NCBI GenBank assembly: GCA_900708905.1
Contig: CAADRB010000015.1
Location: forward strand, 479,444-543,443
DNA from: Hymenolepis diminuta
Lineage: Eukaryota > Platyhelminthes > Cestoda > Cyclophyllidea > Hymenolepididae
Direction: 5' to 3'
Length of the DNA: 64,000 bases
This document shows positions 24,501 to 36,046 of the stretch, in pieces. The notes beneath the pieces were generated by a model, which made no database searches, was not told where the DNA came from, and saw nothing but the letters and a program-made list of their open reading frames with translations. Every line of letters begins with the position of its first letter. The stretch's first letter is position 1. The position numbers were made by a program, and so were the translations under genes.

Positions 24501-27388
24501 AGCACATATAATGAGATATTAGTTTAAATTCGAATTGTGCACTCGGACTCCACTATGTAGTTTCGCATGTCAGTTCGTGGTGGGCCTTGCATCTCTGAGT
24601 TTGTACTTATTTAGACTCGAACAATCGATTTTCTAACTTCGTAATATGAGTAATTATCTAGTATATATCTGATATATTCGACATTAAACTTGTGGGAATG
24701 AGAAACTGTTTTAAGCATCATTAATGTTAATTAGATTTAAAAGACTGTTGTGCTTTGTTCAATTATTACTCCTGTTTCACACTCCCTCTTCTCGTGTCAT
24801 GCGCGGATTTCACTCTCTTTATTGGGATGTGTTTAAGAGAGAAAGCAGACGAAAAAAGACTGTCACACCACCTGCAAAAACGTTTATATGTGTACAATTT
24901 CGTGATTTTCACAAGTTGTGCTCGATGTATACATTATGCTCGACCTTGAGGAAACAAGGATGGTTTTGATTTTCACCTGAAAATGGGAGCGGAGTTTTGT
25001 TTTTTCTGTCCACGTTGTGTTTACTCATCTGGCTGTAGTGATGCCTAGCCGATTAGTGCAGAAATATTCTTAATTACTTTTTTTGTTAAATCGTTATCAC
25101 TTAACGCCCCACACGTATTTCCCTAATAATATTGATTCACAAACTTGTCATTGATTATTATGAGGTTCCATAATAATACCTACCGAATACGTTGCGAAAA
25201 AAATCCTCTGCCACTCTATAATTTCATGTTTGATCTTTTATTCTCTTTAATTGGACTTTCAAAGTAAAAATTTACCTTTGATACTTAAAAAACGTTAGTT
25301 TTTAGTGTTTCATTGATTGTGTGAAATTTTTCATAAATTAGTAAAATCAATGTTTTGTATAAACTAAAACTTGAATTTGTTCTCTGAAAGAACATTTGCA
25401 GTTGAATTTTGTGCATATCCGTTTATCTTGAATTATTATTCTAACTTTATCAAAATGTCGTTACTAAGGAGATGTAAGGGTGGTATAGTTCCCTCTGAGC
25501 TCTATCTGTCTCATAATAATTACTCAAGCTTATTCAAATACGTAAAATGAATTTCGTTCGATCAAAGAATCATTAACTGAATTAATTAAAAGTGTTATCC
25601 AGTTACTCTTGTCCATTGGAAAAGAAAACTTGCTTAGAGGAGATAAGCGGTCACTCAGATTAAGCAACCCTGACTTTGGAACATTAGAGCATCGTTATGC
25701 GAATTGTTTGTATTAAATAAAAAGCGAATGACCCGGCGAATACAGATTCCACTCCTTTGATTTCCTGTCCTTATTCTGTACTATTCCACCCCCTTCCTTC
25801 ACGTCTTATTGGACTATATAGGTGCTTTCCCATACTAAAAACTGAAACGCTTCTTTGGCTTTGATGGGAGTAATAATAATGTCCTTTACTCAATTTGAGA
25901 AACACCACGTTAGAATAACTAAACCATTAATTTGTTCAACAAGGTCAATTAAAAGATGTTTGAGAAAATTACGAATAGTTGGGTGATGATGGATATTTTA
26001 GTTCTCAGCGTTAATTATCTCCCTCAATATGATTTTCGGTTGTTTATAAATATTAAAACAATCATTGTTAACATTAATCAGTTCATTAATTCTAATAAGA
26101 AGGTAAAATTTATTGGAAATCTAGTTCACGCCTTCTTCAAGTTGTTCATTTTTATACCTATTTTTCCGAGTGTAACGTTTCTTATTTCTTTCAAGGATCT
26201 TCTTAGTACCTATTGGGAATGGATTTAGCATTATTGCTTTATCCATTTTTTATTTTTTTTCATTACGTAACAGCATATGTCATTCTGACTTGCATCTTCC
26301 CCTTTTCATAGGTATCCCATCATCCACCCATTTCCGCTTTCTACGCAGAATACACTCCAAAACGCATCCAGGTTTCCGGTCACATCTGGACGAAATCAAA
26401 GTTCTTGGGACTGAGTATCGGCGTAGAGATGGTCGGTGGTGCCACTATTGTCCTTCTTGATAGACCGGGAGAAAAATACGTCGTCACATTCCCTTCCGCA
26501 TATGGACGGTAAATGCATCTTATTTGCCAACTACTGAAATGTATATAGCTAAACAATACTGCTAACCGATGTATTTTGACCTTTTTAGGAATATCCTGGG
26601 CGTACCATGGGTAGAGTTGGGTGGGACTTGCACAATAAAATGTGCAAAAACTGGATTCTCGGCAGAGGTCAACTTCTTAACCAAACCCTTCTACGGAGGC
26701 AAAAAGGACCAAATCCGAGCTAAAGCTTTTGCCCCTGACAGTGATAAACCCTTCTTCACTGTGGAAGGTGAATGGAATGGGCAAATGTACGGGCGTTGGG
26801 TTGATTCTGGGGTCAGTCTCTATTTAATCTGTACTTAAAATTACTGAATCATTTAACAAGTAATTTGTTGTATCTATTTATTTGTTGCCTTTGCAGAAAA
26901 AGGAGTTATTTGTGGATACTAAAGCCCTTCCAATAATAAAGAAGCAAGTTAGACCGAGGAGTAACCAGTTGCCGAATGAATCTAGAAAGCAAGAACCTCT
27001 CTTTTGTGTTCTACAGCTTTGTATATCCTTTCTGATATTTCTAATTTTCTATTACCTTTCTTATAGGATGTGGGAGTCAGTAACACTCAATCTCAAACAG
27101 GGTAACATCGATGCTGCCACAGACGCCAAATCCTTGCTAGAGCAACGTCAACGTCGTGAGGCTGCTGCCAGACTGGAAGCTCGCCAGCGATGGATACCCT
27201 GTTATTTCAATGAATTCAATCGGCTAAATTCCTCTCAGGTTAGCATTGCATCTGGTACTGCATCTGCAAGTACTCCGATACTTGGAGATCAAGTCGAATA
27301 CAATTTCAAGTGGCCTCTGACCAATCGCATTTGTGCATCCTCAGAGGCCTACACAGACGTTTCTAGGACATTCCAGGATGCTCAATAA
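3590..27388 (+). CDS. OSBPL9: Oxysterol-binding protein-related protein, ORP9 type (PH domain + ORD)
   Basis: Exons: 3590-3688, 3805-3934, 3999-4087, 5580-5678, 5776-5850, 10055-10105, 11889-11940, 18711-19149, 22901-23157, 23704-24194, 26312-26508, 26589-26811, 26897-26988, 27067-27388. All phases join, giving 871 codons. Residues 1-106 form a PH domain ([10 protein letters not shown]..., [19 protein letters not shown]), which in this family binds phosphoinositides. A helical stretch follows, then a His/Ser-rich linker with an FFAT-like IYYEARE at 316-322, preceded by an acidic run. The lipid-binding ORD covers about 431-830: [10 protein letters not shown], the signature EQVSHHPP at 593-600 (split between exons 10 and 11), and KPFYGGKK. 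ORPs move sterol or phosphoinositides at membrane contact sites; the FFAT-like motif suggests binding of ER VAP proteins. The intron between the last two exons is GC-AG. Large introns carry a mariner element and SINE pieces. The protein is longer than human ORP9, mostly because of the linker. ORP9 rather than ORP10/11 is my best reading, from recall. The join from exon 6 to exon 7 is the least certain. Confidence 0.9.
5851..10054. other. Long intron of the OSBPL9-like gene
   Basis: AT-rich intron 5 of the OSBPL9-like gene. No internal exon was found. A segment near 9290-9410 shares blocks (agagtgcagattcttcatcagag and similar) with 33261-33420, so it is probably an old dispersed repeat. Confidence 0.5.
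15990..16070 (-). repeat. tRNA-like SINE fragment (weak)
   Basis: On the minus strand the string ATCACCGAGTACATCTGCC, followed by a B-box-like GTTTGATTGCC, resembles the heads of the SINE-like segments at 37461, 57771 and 17731. It is short and diverged, so the call is tentative. Confidence 0.3.
17731..17900 (+). repeat. tRNA-derived SINE-like repeat
   Basis: It begins with an A-box-like GGTGGTTTAATGATTAACAT, has a B-box-like ACCCGATGTTC about 45 nt later, and then a CACCAGTGCACATCTAGTGA tail that also appears (CATCGGTGCACATGTAAGTGA) in the copy at 37461. The shared head plus shared tail suggests one SINE family rather than a functional tRNA, and no tRNA cloverleaf can be closed. Confidence 0.5.
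21061..22366 (+). mobile_element. Mariner (Tc1/mariner superfamily) DNA transposon, decayed
   Basis: The element is bounded by inverted repeats. The left one starts TCAGGTTGTAACAGAAGTTC at 21061. The right one, read on the minus strand from 22366, starts TCAGCTTGTAACAGAAGTTC. TA dinucleotides flank both ends (21059-21060 and 22367-22368), the target-site duplication expected of mariner. The length of 1306 bp is typical. Between the repeats a plus-strand transposase is recognisable in pieces: [22 protein letters not shown] (first catalytic Asp region, near 21701), YDNARPHTS (second, near 21990) and APTDFHLF (third, near 22095), consistent with the DD34D catalytic triad. It sits in intron 8 of the OSBPL9-like gene, in the gene's own orientation. 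Confidence 0.9.
21270..22310 (+). pseudogene. Mariner transposase pseudogene
   Basis: The N-terminal DNA-binding part starts near 21270 and the C-terminal end near 22305 ([17 protein letters not shown]). Between them the reading frame changes several times: one frame at 21563-21751, another after 21760, and a third from 21990 with stops such as the TGA after NGLW near 21955. The three catalytic regions are readable but lie in different frames, so no active enzyme is encoded. It could act only as a substrate for a transposase made elsewhere. Confidence 0.82.
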
Positions 27389-29406
27389 CAGTAGGAATGA
27401 GTGTCGAGTTTGCTGTTTATGTGATAGGGACAAACACTGTTGTTTCTGTGTGCGGTTGCTTCCTTTGTCTTCTTCTGTTTGGGTTTGGTCATTTGAGAAA
27501 GGGAAATGAGTGCCCTCTTCTTATCTCTCTTTCCCTTTTGTTTCTACTTTCCTCTCTTATGTAAACCCATTACATATGCATATGTACATTCAGTGAGAAC
27601 TTGAAAGAACTATGCTTTATGTAGGTTCTTTTTTTGAAGAGAACAGAATCATTGAAATCGGCAAAAGATGGAATCCTATTAGGCGATGTCGCGAGAGATC
27701 TGAGGAATCAAAAGCAATCTTAGAAGAACTGAAATCATGATTAGAACAAAAAACAGGAAAGGAAAAAGTGTAGAATATATCAGCGACTAAATGTTGGCGA
27801 GAATTAATAGCTAGTAAAAGTCCATTTTGTGAGGTTAAGGTGTGACGCGTCAAACTAATACTTGGAAAATAGAAATTACGATAATTGGTATCTTTAGAAA
27901 TAATACTTCGTCAGGACAATTTTGATGCTTGTTGGCTTATTAGGAATTTGCGGTTGCAGACAGTCAAGGAAGATTGGTATATCTTTAATGTCCAATCATC
28001 TATCCAATGAGCCTGGTTATTTCCGCACCTCGATTATCTGCTTTCTTTATGCCAACTGGGAACACATCGCTATTAGTATTGATGGCATCTTGGCGAGCGT
28101 ACGCTTAAGATGGAGATTTCTAAATTAATTGTAATACTCCTAGCTATGGAGGTGGAAAACATACTAGCTAACTATTTTAAAGTATAGAAGCTTCAATAAG
28201 TGTCCAAGTTGATGTAGCGCTCAGCATAAACAAGTGATCAGATGCATTCCTTGAAAGAATAAAAGTAGGTCGGATAGTACGCAATTAGGGGAGTCACTCT
28301 AATCAATTCACTGAAAGCTTTGGAATACATATTTGCATTCATATCGCTGTTTGCCGGTTTTCTTACCACTATAGTTGCCTGATGAGGAGTAATTGTCCAG
28401 CCTTGCTACTTCTTATTTCCTTAGATTTGTTAGTTTCTACCGCACTGGGATAACAAGATAGTCAATTTATGTTATTGTTCATGACTGATAAATTATTGAA
28501 TATAATATAAATTATTGTGATAATTATAAGCATAACATTTATATAACATATACAAACACTTTTATACTGCGGTGAAATAGTATACCACAGTGGGATCTTA
28601 TGAAGATGAATTCTTATTAACTGTCATCGCGAGACAATTTATCAGTAAGAAATCGCCTATAGGAACAATAATATCCTATCAGTTAATGTAAATAAGATCA
28701 ACTTTTTATTAGAAAATATAAATAAATAAATATATATATATGTGAACATCAATGTCCATATAATTATTTATATTTCATCAGAATCAAAATTTCTGCAGTT
28801 AGAATGACGTTTTGCAGGCGAACATGTTCTTAATCCTAGATTACCTCAACTTAACTTTATATCCACAATCTCCAAAATTGTAAGCTGGTTTATGATACAT
28901 GTTGGGTAAGCGTGAGGACGGCCAACATGTATTTTAAAGATACATATGCAAAGACTCAGGCTGCCATTTGGTGTTTTCTATATTGGAGAAATGTTGCCCA
29001 CTGTTGTTCATATTTTAGAATGGATTAAAATAAAACGGGATCTATTCACAATTACATTTATTTCGAGCACTTATTACATTTTTCCAGGCGTGTTACACAT
29101 TTCTTGCATTTTACATGTCATCATTGTGGGTTTGAAAAATCAGAGGATAGTCAGTCATCAATATTTAAGACATTTTTAATTTACACAACATTTTAGTGTA
29201 GGATTTATATCATGCTTAATCAAATAGCAGACTGATCAGCTTACCGTTCCAAGCCAAAATCCTTTAGAAAAAGAGTCAAATGGAAATTTAGTATATCTGT
29301 TTTGTATTCAATTGTGATAGTAATAGACAAATTTCAAAATGGCTTATAATGATATGTGCAGGCGGAATAACAAGTGCATAAGAGGATAAGAACGGGGATC
29401 AATCGA
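27389..29406. other. Intergenic between convergent genes OSBPL9-like (+) and SAS-6 (-)
   Basis: The 3' flanks of both genes meet here. The first few hundred bases are probably 3' UTR of the OSBPL9-like gene. A very AT-rich stretch at about 28480-28760 includes a short (AT)n run. I found no exon or classified repeat, and no clear AATAAA close to either stop codon. Confidence 0.5.
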
Positions 29407-32400
29407 CTAAGAAGTAGTTGGTTTTGGGTGAAAATACGAAGACAAGAGAGAGGAATGGTGCTGAATGTTTGAATTCGGCGGGCGACTCAAGCTGCTTTCA
29501 CAGTCGCTGGCTAGCGAAGTTCCGGCATTCTGAGGAGCTAAATATAGAGGACGGAAGATATTTTAATTTGCATTAAGATACACAAATTGTGTGCCCTTTG
29601 ACATTTCGAAAAGGATATCTTACGTCTTGAGAGAGAATGGAGAGCAGAAGATTCAGGTTGCTGTCGAGTCAGTGGTGCAGGAGATCGGACGGTTAGTCCA
29701 GCCATTTCAGATGTAACACCATCCAACAAACCAGGTGCCTTTAAAAATCATCATTATAAGATTATATTTCAAGCTTGCTCTAGCATATTAATGATACTTA
29801 AATCCCCTTGATAATAATAGAGTAAAACAACCCCATTTTCATATTTTATACATCTAAAGTTGAGGTTATTAGCAATAAATTGAGACACTTAAGCAAATAA
29901 ATAAGAATTTTTGCAGTATTTCTTACTAGCTTTCAATTAACGATCGACATAGGTTAGTCGGACTACAATTAGTAGAATATTAAAAGTGCGTATTTAATTG
30001 AAACGACAAAAACATTGACGAACAGCAAGAATTAATAAATTAATAATTCCTGAAATGATGCTCATACATAAAATTTCTCGCTACTTTATCCGATGGTAGG
30101 AAATACTGCAGTATAGCTTATCTAATTTTGGTGTTCAGATTTAACGCTCATTTATCGGCATTAATGAGCATATGACAGGCAGTATTTGAAGATAAATTGA
30201 TGCTGAGTAATCAGTGCAATCCCAGATATTTAGTCGGATTTTACAACTTATATACTCTCAATAGAGACGAGGTGACAGAATATTTCATCAACAGCCGCAT
30301 TTGTCACCGAAATACATGATCAAGTTTTAAGTTTGCTAGAACTAGGAAAGCAATTTCACAAGAAATCTGACAGAGTCATTCTATCTTTACTTCATTCTTG
30401 CAAGGTGAAACAAATTCACCAGGAACTCCAATTGTGTTCCTTTTCTTAATACTCAACATAGTAAGCGACTTATCAAAAATGGGGAAAATTATAGAATATT
30501 TCAGTGATACATTAGTCACGTCTAAGCTTCCAAATAAAACAGCTTGATTTTGAAATTCTGTCGCACACAACGAAAACATTTTACTTTCAATAGAAATGCG
30601 TTTGAAACTATTAAAATTCTTTAGAATTTACCAAAGATGTTGCGCCATTGTTAACATTATTATTGCCTGTCACTAGAAGATTGTTTTCTTTCCCAGCGAG
30701 GGATGAAATTGCAGGGCTAGTGCCATAATTTTTCAAACCAATTCCTAAACCAACAAACAGCGAAATCGAAATTGCATACTCATTAAAATTAACATCACTA
30801 TGTGAAAATATGAACATACCAGGAGATGCAGATGTTATTGGGCGGTGTGGCGATGATAATAAATTTAAACCCGTAGGTTTAAGACCTCCATTTTCAGTGA
30901 TCCCAGGCTTTCCGCTACCGTTCTTTCCAAACAGTGGTATGGTAGGTGGGGGAGGTTGTTTATTAGCCATGTAGGAGGGCACCACGGGTATCCCCTTGGC
31001 TTTGAGTCGCTCCTGCCATGACTGTGTGTGAGACTCGGAGATTTGCCGATTCAGCCAGGATATGACTACAAATAAAAAAATTAAGATTATTACGATCGGT
31101 GCAAAATTGGGATATTTCATACCGATATTTAATAAAACTGTGAAAAAATGATCACTTCAAGTCCGTTTCAAAGACGCGCACTCTTGTTATTGTGTTTATT
31201 ATAGAGGAAATAGCAATTTGAAGAATTCATGCTGAAAGGTCAAGATTTGTCTAGAGTTTCATTTTTTGATCGAAATCCATTTTCTCAATTTTTATGGTTC
31301 AAGTATTTGGGAATACTACAGTTACTACAACTGTATGTTGCGCTGAAAGGATAAACCTGAAATAAACGCGAATAAAACAGGCCTTAAGCGTAGGGCGAAG
31401 ATACGAGTTGCCGTACATTGTGGAAAATCAATGGAACGAAAATTAACAAATGCACTAACGCAAGGGAGAGTTTGCATGAGCCCAAAATGCACTGACTACT
31501 TAGTTATGGATTAACAACCGCAAAGAGACTATTAAATATTTAGTAAGAGGTGGCGAATTATAGATAGTATCGAATTAAGAAGTATACGGACGTCAGATAC
31601 AGTAGTTAATAATTGAGTGGATATACTATTCTATTTATCCAGTAAGAAACGCACATCTTAAGCTTTGAAAATAGGAATACTCTTTTCTTCTTGTTAAGTT
31701 TTAAATAAATTAAAATTTAATTTTGAAATACCTGATTGCGGATACATAAATGAATACAGGCCTTCGCTCAAGAACATCGATATTCAGTACGATTTTCACA
31801 GTGTAGTATTGAATACTAATATCCATGAAATATTTCAAGTGGGGAAGATCTTATAGACAAAGACAAGGCCTAAAAAATAACCTTAACCTTATAGAAATTC
31901 ACCAAATTTCATTCTCCTCTCCTCTAATAAATACAATGTTGAATGTCATAACCTTCTTTATACAGATGGCATCATTGTTATGGGCAAAAATTCACTCCAA
32001 TTATTGATCAAACGATCTGAATAAATATATCCCTTAGTAATATAAAGTGATAAAATGAGAGCAATCTCACGACCAAGTTTGTTAAACTCAAACTTGACCT
32101 GTACCATTTAACTTATCAGTGTTTATTAAACCACTACAAAGTGAAATCAGACATACTGTTTGGACAGAAGGAGCTGCTTTTTTCACAAGGCCGCCATGGT
32201 TTGACCATTTCGTTCAGTTAAATCGTAAATCACAGATAATGTCAACTCATAGCTCTATAAAGCCAAAGATGACAGTGGCTCCATCATCCAATCTTTTGAA
32301 CTTGGTAAATTTGGGCACACACTACCTTCCAGTGTAAGTTAAAAGCAAACTGGCTCATAGAACGTGAAATTCAGCTTTAGAGAATTAAAGTCTACAACAT

Positions 32401-35373
32401 TGATATTTGTGATATTTATCCATATTTTTTATCGTGGCGAATTAAGAAGGACCATAATCAACAACAGTGACGTGGATCAGCTCAAATAACAGCTATCTAC
32501 AAAAGATAATAGATGCATATTTGTAGTGAGTCCCAATTATTAATAATCTTTTTCGCAATAGTCCATATACAAAGTGATACTGAAGTGCATTAAAAACATG
32601 AGGATTCAGCGTAACAATTTATCCATTCCATTACTATTTCATGTCAAGTTAGATAAAATAACTTAATTCCATTCACTACCGTCTTCATTTTGGATTGCAA
32701 AAGAAAATCAATAAGACTTAGAAAGATCAAAGCTCAAAATCATACAGAGAGAAATAATGAGACAATACCACTAACTGTTTTCATTATTTTCAATAATCTT
32801 TTTGGTTTCTTCGAGAGCGGCCTGCAGGTTGAGGATTTGCGTGTCGCAGCGTTCACGACGTGCCTCTTCAGCGTGCAGCTGATTACGAACTTCTCGAAGT
32901 GCAGTTAGTGCATCTTCAGCTTCCGCCTCTTTGGCTGTCAACACCTTCTCCTGCTCAGTTGCCACCTGACCTCGAAGTTTAGCCTGAAGAAAAAAAATAC
33001 AATGTGTTCAATATTAGGATAGCTATTTTCAATCATTTTTTTGCACATCTAGTTAGCTCTATTTCAATTGAAGATCGACTAAATTAAAGGACAAGAGCTA
33101 ATCATACCTAAATTTTAACATGAAAAATGGGGACTACATCAGCACTATTAATACATAGGGATGAATTTGTGAGGATAATCCCCTTTGCTATAAATCTATC
33201 AAAAATCACGAATATATACAAAAGTAGTTAGCAGAGTCAAAATTGTCTTTACGAAATATTGCACACCGATGGCGCAGTGGAAGTTTGTAAGGTGAGAGGT
33301 CATTAGATCAGTGTAATGTGAATGACCAACAGCCATGGTTAAGACTGACCAATATGTGGAATGGTAGAATGCGAGTTTCTCATCAGAGTGACTCCAACAC
33401 CTGTTTTCCACCGGAGTCAAAATGCAATGAAAACTTTCCCTAACGAGCTGTGAAGCTATTGAAACTAACCTGATTCTACAAATTGAACGATTGGCTAAAA
33501 TTTTGTTTTTATCAAATTATAGATAAAATGTATGATCAAGCGAATGACTGTATTAAAACAGTTAAGCAATTCGTATAAAATTAAAAAAGATGCCAACATT
33601 CTAAGTGCATCGCTTTTAGTTTTTAAAGACAATGATCCAATAAAAGAAGTTAAACCTTTTCAACAAATATGAAAAAGTCACACCAGTAAAGCTATTGAAC
33701 ACGTAATTATTGTATAAGATTACGGAACTACTTATTAGAATTTGTACAAATTTTCAAGAAAAGAGATGGAATAGAACAAACCGAATTACTTTATGAAGTG
33801 TGGCATAAACAAAGAAAATTATTCAAAATATATAATAAAAAAAATACATACTTTATTCTGCGCTGCCTTTAAATCCTTCTGCAGTTGCTTGATAATGCTA
33901 TTAGCCTTCGCAACCTCATTTGCCTGCTGTTTTGCATGCCGTTCTAACTTTTCAATCTGTTTCGTTTTCCGCTGAACCTCATCTTGCATATTCCTCTGAA
34001 GTAAAGGCAGAGCACAGATCAAGTTTACAGTGCAAAAATGAAAGTAAAAAAAGATGAAGTATACAAATACTCACAAACTGGTCCCTCTGAGCAGCATAGT
34101 CAGTCTCCAATGAGCTAGCTCGTCGCTGTTCAACTGCAAACATTGACTCAATATTATCATATTTCACAGTCATTTGATTTATCAAATTCTGCAATTCTTC
34201 ATTCTTAGCCGTTAGTGCTGTTATCTCCTCTTTTTGAGCTAAAGAAAACATAATAAACCAAATATAATTTACCTTCAACTTCTTTCCGGGCAGTATCAAG
34301 TGACATCTCAGTGATTCGGAGGGTTTTAGTAAGAGAGGCAATTTGAGATCGAAACTCATCTTCACGAATGGTATTAGTCTAGTAAAATGATAAATTTGAA
34401 AAATGGACTTTACTGATAAAATGGAAGACTGAGACTCCAATTTTGACTTAAGGCCAACAATTTCTGCAGATTGACTCTCTCGTAGAGCCTTTAGCTCAGA
34501 GGTGTGATTTGATATCAAAAGTTCAATCGCCTAACAAAAAGATAAACCGTAAAATCAGCCGAACGCACCCTATCATTTGAAGATTTTAAGTTATCCATCT
34601 GTGATTCATAATGCCTTTTTAACTCTGATATATCACGTTGATGAATATCTTTAAAGTCTTCCAACTTTTTCTTCAGTTCATCTGATATCTGATTAGATAC
34701 CAACAGCTGACTACTCAAGTTAGTTTCTTTGCGTTCAAGTTGTGTAACATTATTTTCATAATTATCCTAAAATCTGAAAATTGTGAGCATTTAATTACTC
34801 GAAGTTTCTTAATGTATGACACTAGATAAGCTTTGAGAATATCATCTGATGCAGCAGAAAATTTTAAAGCCAAGTGTGTTAAACGACGAAAATCAGTGGT
34901 TTCAACAATCTGTAGGATATGTGGATCGGACGATTCAGAAAATTGCAGAATATATCTGGAACATTAATAGGAAAAGTGAACCAAACCTAGGAGAATTGTT
35001 ATTTTCCTCTAATGCACATTTTCTGAGTAAGTCGGTGAGCATTTCACCAAATGCATTGTATTCAACGAATAGACCTTGTTGATGTTTAAGTCTAAAGAAA
35101 ATATCCCAAAGTCTCTCACTTACTTCAAATAATCGGATGCAAAGATTTTAACAATAAATAGAAAATACAAGTCGTTATCATCGGTTAAACTTATATCAAT
35201 TGACTGAAATGTAAGAAATGAAATATTTTCAAACTTTTTCCAATTGATTGTTTGAAGGACTATGCTGTTCAACCGTGATAGTGACTTTTTTTCTAAACAA
35301 TAATATAAAGACAAATAAAATCATACTTTATATCGCAAAACACAACATGATCCTGTTTATACAAGACTGTCAT
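29407..35373 (-). CDS. SASS6: Spindle assembly abnormal protein 6 homolog (SAS-6)
   Basis: Exons in transcription order: 35373-35327, 35292-35235, 35203-35124, 35091-34987, 34955-34799, 34766-34569, 34530-34414, 34378-34273, 34238-34075, 33995-33852, 32983-32776, 31065-30820, 30744-30632, 29738-29624, 29537-29407. That is 15 blocks; the join 34238-34075 to 33995-33852 has a 79-nt intron. The CDS has 662 codons, close to human SAS-6 (about 657). Residues 1-149 form the globular head, with SLTDDNDLYFLF and LKHQQGLFVEY matching the conserved PISA region, and the head ends ETTDFRRLTHLALKF. A heptad-rich coiled coil covers about 150-460 (ANSIIKQLQKDLKAAQNK). Then IISWLNRQISE and a Ser/Pro/Asn-rich tail follow. 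SAS-6 dimers assemble the ninefold cartwheel that templates centrioles. The first eight introns are only 31-38 nt. The start codon fits the human N-terminus and follows an AG by 12 nt. Confidence 0.92.
31066..32775. other. Long intron of SAS-6
   Basis: A 1710-nt intron splits the coiled-coil exon (ending with NNEN) from the IISWLN exon. Short open frames on either strand have no recognisable content, and no repeat was identified. Without this join the exon at 32776 would seem to end at an in-frame TAG just past the donor. Confidence 0.6.
33261..33420. repeat. Low-copy dispersed repeat fragment in a SAS-6 intron
   Basis: The segment shares blocks with 9290-9410 (a gtagaatgcgagtttctcatcagagtgactcca-like stretch) and, at its start, with about 49915-49940 (cgattggtggaagtttgta). 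It is diverged, and neither a class nor boundaries can be given. Confidence 0.3.
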
Positions 35374-36046
35374 AATAAGTAATGACTATAGCGAAGCGGT
35401 AACAAAAAGAATCAAAGATTCAATTATCCAGGTCAGAATAAGTTTCTAAAATGCAAGAGGTAAGAGGCAATTTTTAATAAAAAAAATCATACCAGTTAAA
35501 CACAAATGCCGGGATATATTACAGAACAGAAAGCTAACTACAACTTGCTAATTTAGTACAATGCTATAATCCAGCCAAAATAAACTACATTTTAAATTCG
35601 TGCGGCATAAAGATACACAATTCAATGCAGATTTTGGCGCAATAAAACATTTTTATATTGAAGATTGCAATTTGATTATTATATAAAACAAATATTTTAT
35701 TAAAAAGAGAATACACAAACAAAAAATTGCACACGCCAACATGTTTTGCCAACCATTTCTCATTTTAATAGTACTATTTGCACTAACTGATTTGATAAGA
35801 ACGATATCTGTTCGTATAATCAAATAATTTTGGAAATTTCTTGACCGATTTTTAAAAATACACTTGACCATGTTATTTCGACCTTATTTGTTTGACCTTA
35901 TTATATAAGTTTTTTGCTCAAGTTGTGCATTATTGCTTTTGAATGTGTCTCTACTGTGCTTTCTTTAACTTGACGATTTTCTTAAATTCTGAGTAAACCT
36001 TACTGTTCCTGTTTTAGATCTAAAAGTATTTACTTTTTGATCTCCC
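35374..36046. promoter_or_regulatory. Head-to-head intergenic region, SAS-6 / PIGW copy 1
   Basis: The start codons of SAS-6 (minus) and the first PIGW gene (plus) are 673 bp apart, so both promoters must lie here or within the 5' exons. The sequence is very AT-rich, with no CpG-dense stretch and no TATA or Inr I can defend. Acceptor-like AGs lie 12 nt before the SAS-6 start and 29 nt before the PIGW start. A shared bidirectional promoter is possible but not shown. Confidence 0.4.

Noticed and set aside
30611..31120. 169-codon minus-strand frame starting MKYPNFAP with a membrane-like start
   Set aside because: Its first part is intron and only 31065-30820 and 30744-30632 are SAS-6 exons. The apparent membrane helix is translated intron, and the C-terminal SKEF is past a donor site.
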